Origin: Reyranella sp.
Lineage (GTDB): Bacteria; Pseudomonadota; Alphaproteobacteria; Reyranellales; Reyranellaceae
Length of the DNA stretch: 64,000 nt
Assembly: GCA_029946105.1 (NCBI GenBank)
Contig: JAQSDW010000196.1
Span: forward strand, 44,598 to 108,597
Reading direction: 5' to 3'
Positions 58,105 to 64,000 of this stretch are shown here, piece after piece; positions within the stretch are counted from its first letter, which is position 1, and every line of letters starts with the position of its first letter. Made by a program: the position numbers and the translations under genes. The notes below the pieces were generated by a model. It worked only from the letters and a program-made list of their open reading frames with translations, had not been told where the DNA came from and did not search any database.

Positions 58105-60429
58105 CTACTTCTTCTCTTCCTTGGCCGGTTCGGGCTTTTCACCGATCTTGACCTCGCCCTTGGTGTCGATCGCAACGGGTGCGGTTGGCGGCGTGGCGGC
58201 GGGCACTGGCGGCTGCGGAATAGCAACCTTCGGCTCGACCGTGACCGGCTTCGGCGGCTGGACATTCGGAGTGGCGGCCGGAGCCGGAATTTGCGGCGTC
58301 ACGGCCGCACCCTTGTCCGGTGCCTTGTTGTCGGCCGGCGGCGGCGTCCGGGTTTCTGCCGGATGGGGTGCTGGCGGCGCGGGCTGAGCTGGTTCGGCCG
58401 CCTTGGGGGCTGCAGGCTTCGGTGCTTCCACAGGCTTCGCCGGATCGGGCTTGGCTTGTTGCTGCGGCGCCGGCGCCGGCGTCGGCGGAGTTGCGGGCTT
58501 GATGGGCTCGACGGGCTTCGCAGCTTGCGGCGTCACAGGAGCTGCTTTCGGCGGTTCTGCCGTCGCAGGCTTGGTGGGTGCCGGTACTGCGGGCGCCTGC
58601 GTCGCGGGGGCCGGAGCCGCAGGAGCCGGCGTAACGGCGTTCGGCAGACTCGGCGCCTTGGTGTCGGTCGCCGTCGGTGCCTTGGCTTGCGGCGTGCCCG
58701 GGGCGGGGGCGGCCGGCGCCTTGTCATCCTTGAGCGCCGGCGGAGCGGCGCCGGTGCGCGGCACGAGCGGCGGCGCGGTCTTCTTCACCGGAGTACTGCC
58801 CGTCGCATTTGTCGTCGCAGCCGGCGTGTTGGGTGCCGTTGCAAGCTTGGGGCCCGGCGCGGCGGGCTTCTGCGTTGTAGGCTTGGCCAGCGTCGGCATA
58901 TCGGCGATGGCGGTCTTGGCGACCGGCAGGTTGGCGTTGGCGCCGACCTTGGCCTGTGCTTCCGCCCTGGCCTTGGCATCCGCCTCGGCTTTCGGGTTGG
59001 CCGCCGGTGCAGGCGTTGCTGCCTTCGAATCTGCCGCCTTTGGAGCGGCGGCAGGCGCCGCCGTGGCCGGAGCAGCCACGGCGAGCGATGCCGTGGGCGC
59101 GGGCGGCGCTGCCACCGGGGCCACAGGCGCGGCGGCGATCTGCGCCGGCGAGACCTGCAAGGCGGCGCGTGCGACCGGCTGGGAGTTCACGAACACGGTC
59201 GACGGGATCACCGTCGTGAAGCGCTGGTTCGCCAGGGCCGTATTATTCTGGCCGGCGATGTAGGCCTCGCGGCGTTGCGCCCGCAGCCAACGCTCATCGA
59301 GGGCCTGCTGTTGGACCTGGTTGGAGCTGTTGAGGCGGGTGTAGTAGGCGCGGTCGGTGCTGTAGGACGGCACATAGGCCTCGCGCGGCCCCAGTGGAAA
59401 CCAGCCCACGGGCGCGCTGTTCTGCGCGCCGAGCGATGTGCCGCCGCCGAGCAGCGCCTGGATGAGTTGAACGCCGCCGATGAAATCGACCAGCGCCGGC
59501 GCATAGACCGGCTGCGTCTCGCGCTGCGGCGGTACCCAGACCCACTGATTGTTGCGATTGGCCCAACGGCCATAATGTGATGGCGCATAGCCCCAGGGCT
59601 GGTCGTCGACCCAGGTCCAGCCGTACGGCTTCACATACGTCCAGTGGCCTTCCTTGTAGGGCTGCCAGCCCGACGGCACGGAGCGCGGCGTCCAGACATT
59701 GCCGTACTGGCTGTCGTTGCTCCAGGTTCCGTTGGCGTTGAGGTCCTCGTAGCCGGTAATGCCGGCGGACAGATATTGCGTTGGCAGGTCGTAATTGACC
59801 TGACGGTCGCGTGCGGCCCACGACGCCGGCAGCGCCGGTGACGCGCTGTTGACGGTGCGCATTTGCAGCGCGCCGCTATCACCGAAAACTTCGCCGACCT
59901 GGCCGGCATTGACCGTCAGCATCTGGCCGTTGAGCCCCTGGATCTGCGCGGCGCCCGAGCGCACGCCCAGCCGCGTCGCGTCCTGGGTCGAGCCGGCCTC
60001 GACGTAGTAGTCGCCCTGCTGGCGCAGGTTGATCGTGCCGCGCGGCGTCACGACAGAGTAAGGAATGTTGGGGTTGAGGGAGTAGGTCTTGATGTCGACG
60101 CGGCCCTGGCCGACCTGCAGCTGGGTCTGGTTGTCCTCGATTGCCAGCATGTTGAGCTGGGTGCTGCCATCCATGCGCACGCGCGTTCCCGCGACCGATA
60201 TTTCGCTGCGGGCATTGGGTTCGGTCCAGATCGAATCGCCCGAGGTGAGGGGCGTGTTGATGACGGCCGGGCTCCAGCCCGCCTGCTCGTCGTCGTGGAA
60301 GGAAACCGAGCCCTCGGTATAGGCGAGACGGCCGACCTGCGACGGCGGCTCGTTCAACGCGTAGGCGGCGCCGGCGAAAGCGACCATGCCCACGACCACG
60401 CTAAGCGCGACGCGAAATGATTGACCCAT
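58105..60429 (-). CDS. FecR-domain/DUF6600 protein with proline-alanine-rich tail
   Basis: 774 residues from ATG 60429. A signal peptide is present (MGQSFRVALSVVVGMVAFAGAAYA). The FecR-like part (about 45-200) holds GRLAYTEGSVSF and GQGRVDIKTYSL. A YXX-containing DUF6600 region follows with WTWVDDQPWGYAPSHYGRWANRNNQWVWVPP at about 270-330. From residue 480 to the end the protein is almost only Pro, Ala, Lys, Thr and Val, with repeats such as APAAPAPATQAP, and ends KPEPAKEEKK. The tail is probably extended and may span the cell wall space. Function unknown. The large plus-strand frame opposite this tail is a composition artefact. Confidence 0.85.
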   Translation of the reverse strand: MGQSFRVALSVVVGMVAFAGAAYALNEPPSQVGRLAYTEGSVSFHDDEQAGWSPAVINTPLTSGDSIWTEPNARSEISVAGTRVRMDGSTQLNMLAIEDNQTQLQVGQGRVDIKTYSLNPNIPYSVVTPRGTINLRQQGDYYVEAGSTQDATRLGVRSGAAQIQGLNGQMLTVNAGQVGEVFGDSGALQMRTVNSASPALPASWAARDRQVNYDLPTQYLSAGITGYEDLNANGTWSNDSQYGNVWTPRSVPSGWQPYKEGHWTYVKPYGWTWVDDQPWGYAPSHYGRWANRNNQWVWVPPQRETQPVYAPALVDFIGGVQLIQALLGGGTSLGAQNSAPVGWFPLGPREAYVPSYSTDRAYYTRLNSSNQVQQQALDERWLRAQRREAYIAGQNNTALANQRFTTVIPSTVFVNSQPVARAALQVSPAQIAAAPVAPVAAPPAPTASLAVAAPATAAPAAAPKAADSKAATPAPAANPKAEADAKARAEAQAKVGANANLPVAKTAIADMPTLAKPTTQKPAAPGPKLATAPNTPAATTNATGSTPVKKTAPPLVPRTGAAPPALKDDKAPAAPAPGTPQAKAPTATDTKAPSLPNAVTPAPAAPAPATQAPAVPAPTKPATAEPPKAAPVTPQAAKPVEPIKPATPPTPAPAPQQQAKPDPAKPVEAPKPAAPKAAEPAQPAPPAPHPAETRTPPPADNKAPDKGAAVTPQIPAPAATPNVQPPKPVTVEPKVAIPQPPVPAATPPTAPVAIDTKGEVKIGEKPEPAKEEKK

Positions 60430-60560
60430 GCCATTGCTCCTCGATAGGCTCGCGCGCCCGTCGTCCGACGAGGCATGCCAAACAGAAGAACGCTGGTGTG
60501 ATGCTGCGGTTCCTTGCCGGGGATCGAGTGCCGTCGCAGGCGGGTACAAGGGAGACAATC

Positions 60561-61139
60561 ATGGCCGCAGACCCCAATCGCGTGATCGTCACGGGGGAGA
60601 ACCCATTCATCCGCCTCAGCGAAAAGGACGGCGATCCCAATTCCACCGAGGCGAGCTTCTGGCGCATCCTGTTCTGCCCGGCCGGGCCGGGACACGTGCT
60701 CTATCTCAAGAGCGAGCTGACGCACGGCCACTGGCGCATCTATTCCGACAACATCGCCATGGCGCGCTGGCTGCAGCAGACCGTGCAGGGCATGCTCAAC
60801 CCCGAACTCAAGGACACGTCGATCCCGGTGATCGATGCCGAGTTCGGCCGCTCGGGCGATCCGCGCTATTTCTGGACCGAGCATGTCTCGGCCGCCGATT
60901 CCGAAGTGGCGCTGACCTGGTACGACGCAGGCGATCCGCTGCTGATCCACACCAATCCCAACGAGGCGCCCAATCCGCGGCCCTACGGCGTCTGCACCGT
61001 GCTGATCCCGGTGATGGGCGCCCGGCTGACCGTGGATGGCGTGCAGGCACGTGGCCTGCCGTGGAAGCGCGAACGCGAGGGCAGGCCTTTCAGCACCTGC
61101 GCGCTGGCGTTTTCGGAAAGCTGGACCGAGGGGCGCTAG
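60561..61139 (+). CDS. Conserved hypothetical protein
   Basis: 192 residues from ATG 60561 with a GGGAGA site. The sequence starts MAADPNRVIVTGENPFIRL and continues ASFWRILFCPAGPGHVLYLKSELTHGHWRIYSDNIAMARWLQ. GDPRYFWTEHVSA and GVCTVLIPVMGARLTVDG are further blocks. There is no signal peptide or membrane helix. I do not recognise a family. It is convergent with the luciferase-like gene and divergent from the FecR/DUF6600 gene, so it is likely monocistronic. Confidence 0.75.
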   Translation: MAADPNRVIVTGENPFIRLSEKDGDPNSTEASFWRILFCPAGPGHVLYLKSELTHGHWRIYSDNIAMARWLQQTVQGMLNPELKDTSIPVIDAEFGRSGDPRYFWTEHVSAADSEVALTWYDAGDPLLIHTNPNEAPNPRPYGVCTVLIPVMGARLTVDGVQARGLPWKREREGRPFSTCALAFSESWTEGR

Positions 61140-61150
61140 GTCTTGGCGCG

Positions 61151-62170
61151 CTAGCCTTTGAGGTCGAACGCGCGCGCGAGCTGAGTATAGCTCTCGCGTC
61201 GAACCGCCTCGTCGTGGGTCCAGGTGACGACGGCCATCTCGTCGACGCCGACGCGCTCGGCCAGCTCGCGGATACGGGCGGCGACTTCAGGGCCGGTGCC
61301 GACGAAGGAATCCTTGCGGAACTGTTCCATGCGCGCCTGCTCGTGGACGCTGAGCGGCGCTTGCGCCGCGATATCGGGCGCTTCCAGCGGCACCAGGATG
61401 CCCTTGTCGCGGTTGATGCGGGAGAGGGCGCGCGAGGTGAAGTGGTATTGCGCCTGCTCCATGGTCTCGGCCGCCAGCGCCCAGACGCAGAGCCCGCAAT
61501 GGGGTTCGGGATGGCGCGCGCTCGGCCTGTAAGTGCGCTTGTATAGGTCGATGGCGCGCTCGCCGCCGGCGCCGTCGCTGAAGAACCAGGCGTAGCAATA
61601 GGGCAGGCCGAACAGGGCCGCGACCTGGGCGCCGTAGTCGGAGCTGCCGAGGATCCACACTTCCGGCGCCGTGGCACCCTGCGGGAAAGCCTTTACCGCG
61701 GCGAAGGGATGGCGTTCGACCAGCGGCTCGTCATGCACCCAGGCGATCAGGTCGCGCACGTCGGCGGGAAAATGCTCGGGCCGTTCGTTGGCCGCGGGAT
61801 TGAGGGCGAACGCCGTACGGCCGTCCGAGCCGGGAGCGCGGCCGAGGCCCATGTCGATGCGGCCGGGCGCCAGCGCATCGAGCACGCGGAAGACTTCGGC
61901 CACTTTGAACGGCGCATAGTGCGGCAGCATGATGCCGGCGCTGCCGATGCGGATGCGCTCGGTGGTGGCCGCGATCGCCGCCATCACGATCTCCGGCGCC
62001 GTGCCGACGATGGTCGGGTGATTGTGGTGCTCCGACACCCAGAAGCGCTGGTAGCCCAGTGCCTCGCAGTGCTTTGCCAGCGCCACGGTGTTGCGGATCG
62101 ACAGGTCGTGCGGGCGCCCGGCGACGGCGATCGACTGGTCGAGGACTGAGAGACGGTTGAGTTTTGACAT
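61151..62170 (-). CDS. MsnO8-type luciferase-like oxidoreductase
   Basis: 339-residue luciferase-like monooxygenase from ATG 62170. Motifs include MSKLNRLSVLDQSIAV, YQRFWVSEHHNHPTIVG with the EHH pair, IRIGSAGIMLPHYAPFKVAEVFRVLDALAPGRIDMGLGRAPGSD and GTGPEVAARIRELAERVGVDE. This is the MsnO8/YwcH-like pattern of F420/FMN enzymes without fixed substrate. Convergent with the hypothetical gene by 11 bases. Confidence 0.88.
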   Translation of the reverse strand: MSKLNRLSVLDQSIAVAGRPHDLSIRNTVALAKHCEALGYQRFWVSEHHNHPTIVGTAPEIVMAAIAATTERIRIGSAGIMLPHYAPFKVAEVFRVLDALAPGRIDMGLGRAPGSDGRTAFALNPAANERPEHFPADVRDLIAWVHDEPLVERHPFAAVKAFPQGATAPEVWILGSSDYGAQVAALFGLPYCYAWFFSDGAGGERAIDLYKRTYRPSARHPEPHCGLCVWALAAETMEQAQYHFTSRALSRINRDKGILVPLEAPDIAAQAPLSVHEQARMEQFRKDSFVGTGPEVAARIRELAERVGVDEMAVVTWTHDEAVRRESYTQLARAFDLKG

Positions 62171-62330
62171 CGGCAGCAGAGGTAGGGCCTCGGCGCTACG
62201 CCGGCAAGGTCGCGCTCCTGTAGAGGCTTGCAGTGCGGGCGTCGGCTGCTCGGCTACGGCGGGGAAACAATCCGATATCCCGACCGTTGTGAGCATTGGA
62301 ATTACTGGGTGGAATTACCGGAGGCATCTC

Positions 62331-62771
62331 ATGGCTCGCAACACGTCCCGTGTCGTCGGCATCGACCACATTTCCATCAGGGTCAGCGACTACGAAAAGT
62401 CGAAGGCCTTCTACGCCAGGCTGTTCACTTTCCTGGGGTTCGAGCTGTCGGAAGACTACGGCACCACCATCGGCTGGACCAACGGCCGGACCCGGTACTG
62501 GATCGCGCCGGCGGAGGGACGCAAGACCCATCGCATCGGCGATGTCGGCTTCCATCACTATGCCTTCGAGCTGCGCCGCCGGAAGGATGTCGACGCGCTC
62601 CAGGCGTTCCTCGAGAAGGAGAAGGTGCGGATCGTCGATCCCGCCGCCGAGTATTACGACGACTACTACGCCGTCTTCTTTCTCGACCCCGACGGGCTCA
62701 AGCTCGAAGGCATGAAATACGGTGAATTGACCGCGCGGCGGAACCGCAAGCCTTTGAAAAAGAAGACATAA
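62331..62771 (+). CDS. VOC-family (glyoxalase-like) metalloprotein
   Basis: 146 residues from ATG 62331 (GGAGG site). The VOC fold is visible: HISIRVSDYEKSKAFYARLFTFLGF, HHYAFELRRRKDVDALQAFL and FLDPDGLKLEGMKYGE, giving His at about 13, His and Glu ligands in the second half. It is a single-domain member that may act as lyase, dioxygenase or antibiotic-resistance protein. Convergent neighbours give no clue. The gene precedes ahpC by about 100 bases. Confidence 0.87.
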   Translation: MARNTSRVVGIDHISIRVSDYEKSKAFYARLFTFLGFELSEDYGTTIGWTNGRTRYWIAPAEGRKTHRIGDVGFHHYAFELRRRKDVDALQAFLEKEKVRIVDPAAEYYDDYYAVFFLDPDGLKLEGMKYGELTARRNRKPLKKKT

Positions 62772-62792
62772 TTTCTTCATTGAAATAATTCT

Positions 62793-62807
62793 GCGAATGA
62801 TTTGCAA
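62793..62807. promoter_or_regulatory. Fur/Mur-like dyad upstream of ahpC
   Basis: TGCGAATGATTTGCA matches its own reverse complement at 12 of 15 positions and resembles the TGCAAAT-N-ATTTGCA type of alphaproteobacterial Fur-family sites. It lies 62 bases before the ahpC ATG. Binding is inferred. Confidence 0.4.
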
Positions 62808-62830
62808 TTAGAGGGTGAGACGACATATTA

Positions 62831-62868
62831 GAAACGTTCCAATCTATCTTCCCTTCACGGAGCGTTTC
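62831..62868 (+). promoter_or_regulatory. Hairpin occluding the ahpC ribosome-binding site
   Basis: GAAACGTTCC (62831-62840) and GGAGCGTTTC (62859-62868) form 10-base arms with one mismatch, directly before the ATG at 62869. The right arm contains GGAG, the ribosome-binding site, so folding would hide it. This suggests translational control of ahpC. Confidence 0.45.
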
Positions 62869-63408
62869 ATGCTGACCATCGGTGACAAGTTTCCTTCCTT
62901 CGACCTCAAGGCGGTGGTGAGCACCGATCCCAAGACCGCCTTCACGCAGGTCTCGGACAAGAGCGACAAGGGCAAGTGGAAGATCGTCTTCTTCTGGCCG
63001 AAGGACTTCACCTTCGTCTGCCCGACCGAGATCGCGGCCTTCGGCCGGATCAACAAGGACTTCAACGAGCGCGATGCCGTCGTTTATGGCGTCTCGACCG
63101 ATTCGGAGTTCGTGCATCTCGCCTGACGCCAGAACCACCCCGACCTGAAGGCGCTGCCCTTCGCCATGCTGGCCGATCTCAAGCGTGAGCTGTCGCAGTC
63201 GCTGGGCGTCCTCGACAAGGCCGAGGGCGTCTGCCTGCGCGCGACCTTCATCGTCGATCCCGAGGGCATCATCCGCTTCGTGTCGGTGAACGACCTCTCG
63301 GTCGGCCGCAACCCGCAGGAAGTGCTGCGCGTGCTCGACGCCCTGCAGACCGACGAGCTCTGCCCCTGCAACTGGCAGAAGGGCGATGACGTCCTGAAGG
63401 CCGCGTAA
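62869..63408 (+). pseudogene. ahpC: AhpC-type peroxiredoxin, interrupted by an in-frame TGA
   Basis: A peroxiredoxin of about 178 residues, ATG 62869 to stop at 63408, broken by TGA at 63124-63126 (codon 86). The N-terminal half holds LTIGDKFPSFDLKAVV and FFWPKDFTFVCPTEIAAF with the peroxidatic Cys51. After the TGA the frame continues to its own stop: LKALPFAMLADLKRELSQSLGVL, TFIVDPEGIIRFVSV and DELCPCNWQKGDD with the resolving Cys pair. In relatives, including the mycobacterial AhpC, the interrupted codon is Trp (DSEFVHFQWRAQHNDLK). TGG to TGA by a single change is the simplest cause. The coupled AhpD gene 10 bases downstream is intact. Confidence 0.85.
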
Positions 63409-63418
63409 GGAGGCGACC

Positions 63419-63967
63419 ATGTCGATCGACGTCCTCAAGGACCGGCTGCCCGACTATGCGCGCGACCTGAAGCTCAACCTGTCTAGCCTGGCCGCCGAGC
63501 AGTTGCTGAGCCCGCAACAGAAAGCCGGCAGCTTCATCGCTGCCGCGCTGGCAGCCAATCATGCGCCGACCACCGAGGCTGTGGTCGACATCTATGGCCG
63601 CGAGCTTTCGACCGAAGCGCTCACCGCGGTCAAGACGGCGGCGGCGCTGATGGCGATGAACAACATCTACTATCGCTTCGTGCATCTCGTGCACGCCGCC
63701 GACTACAAGACCTTGCCGGCCAAACTACGCATGACCGCGATGGCCAAGCCCGGCGTCGACAAGGTCGATTTCGAACTGTGGTCGCTGGTGGTCTCGGCCA
63801 TCAACGGCTGCGGCATGTGCCTGGAGGCGCATGAAAGGGTCTGCCGCGAGCATCTTTCGCCCGAGCAGATCCAGGCCGCCGTGCGGATCGCGGCGACGGT
63901 TCACGCCGTTGCCCGCACGCTGTCTGCAGAAGAGGCGCTCGCACCGCAGCTCGCGGTGGCCGCCTAG
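63419..63967 (+). CDS. ahpD: Alkyl hydroperoxide reductase AhpD
   Basis: 182-residue AhpD peroxidase/disulfide reductase. The active-site CGMCLEAHE motif places Cys131, Cys134 and His138, as in mycobacterial AhpD. The helical fold ([41 protein letters not shown]) is typical. A GGAGG site lies before the ATG and it follows ahpC by 10 bases. It would recycle AhpC by a dihydrolipoamide-linked pathway. Its stop codon TAG lies in the first unit of a 14-base tandem repeat. Confidence 0.92.
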   Translation: MSIDVLKDRLPDYARDLKLNLSSLAAEQLLSPQQKAGSFIAAALAANHAPTTEAVVDIYGRELSTEALTAVKTAAALMAMNNIYYRFVHLVHAADYKTLPAKLRMTAMAKPGVDKVDFELWSLVVSAINGCGMCLEAHERVCREHLSPEQIQAAVRIAATVHAVARTLSAEEALAPQLAVAA

Positions 63968-64000
63968 TCTTGGACGCCTAGTCTTGGACGCCTAGTCTTG
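63961..64000. repeat. 14-bp tandem repeat at the end of ahpD
   Basis: The unit CGCCTAGTCTTGGA appears at 63961-63974 and 63975-63988 and again, incomplete, from 63989 to the window end. Each copy contains a TAG stop, the first being that of ahpD. Confidence 0.8.

Noticed and set aside
58291..59580. Long Arg/Gly-rich frame on the plus strand opposite the FecR/DUF6600 gene
   Set aside because: The opposite strand encodes a clear domain and a signal peptide; the plus frame arises from the repetitive Pro/Ala codons.
63124..63126. TGA in ahpC read as selenocysteine
   Set aside because: A weak hairpin follows at SECIS-like spacing, but homologues have Trp here and the redox Cys are elsewhere (Cys51 and near the C-terminus). 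A mutation TGG to TGA is simpler.

Overview
The window is GC-rich (about two thirds G+C), with tightly packed genes, frequent ATGA/GTGA stop-start overlaps and few rRNA- or tRNA-like signals (none found). Gene content (PhnCDE transport with a phosphonate-type iron alcohol dehydrogenase and LysR regulator, many SDRs, CaiB/BaiF CoA-transferases, luciferase-like flavin oxidoreductases, glutathione-type class III alcohol dehydrogenase, CioAB oxidase) points to a free-living, metabolically versatile alphaproteobacterium, perhaps a Reyranella- or Rhodospirillales-like soil or water organism. The species assignment is inference.

Layout. 1-1.9 kb: start of a BrnT-type toxin gene with its promoter/operator, then adenine deaminase. 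2.0-3.7 kb: an IS481-family element inserted into the centre of a REP-like palindrome with a 5-bp target duplication, then a non-coding stretch with a possible small RNA and a large inverted repeat. 3.7-10.1 kb: phosphonate-type uptake operon (iron ADH, phnD, phnC, phnE, family-5 binding protein) divergent from its LysR regulator. 10.0-15.9 kb: seven-gene minus-strand catabolic operon (class III ADH, metallo-hydrolase, SMP-30 lactonase, three SDRs, carboxymuconolactone-decarboxylase-like protein). 15.9-16.5 kb: RelE/ParE-CopG toxin-antitoxin pair with a long palindromic operator. 16.5-25.5 kb: nitronate monooxygenase, two CoA-transferases, flavin oxidoreductase, methyltransferase, metal hydrolase, a thiolase/DUF35 pair and an FAD hydroxylase. 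25.5-31.5 kb: orphan molybdopterin subunit, hydantoinase B, asparaginase and a broken DUF983 gene. 31.6-35.6 kb: MocR regulator and the cioAB-DUF2474 alternative oxidase. 35.6-43.7 kb: varied housekeeping and accessory genes, including an Lrp regulator, a 2-hydroxyacid dehydrogenase and, hidden by an in-frame TGA, a SelW-type selenoprotein gene with a SECIS-like hairpin. 43.7-44.5 kb: sparse region. 44.5-57 kb: MFS, TerC, exported MsrA/MsrB, a SDR/PhyH/deacetylase/luciferase-like operon, adenylate cyclase, serine hydrolase, oligopeptidase, aldolase. 57-64 kb: hydroxyacid dehydrogenase, FecR/DUF6600 proline-rich protein, luciferase-like oxidoreductase, VOC protein and an ahpC-ahpD operon whose ahpC carries a premature TGA.

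The strongest discovery is the 72-residue SelW-like selenoprotein at 42439-42657 (minus): motif CGAU at residues 8-11, TGA in the selenocysteine column, and immediately downstream a hairpin with a 5-bp apical stem and a G in the second loop position. Standard gene calling would miss or truncate it. It predicts that selA, selB, selC and selD exist elsewhere in this genome. Two other genes (ahpC and DUF983) have stop codons that do not fit selenocysteine and look like genuine or artefactual mutations.
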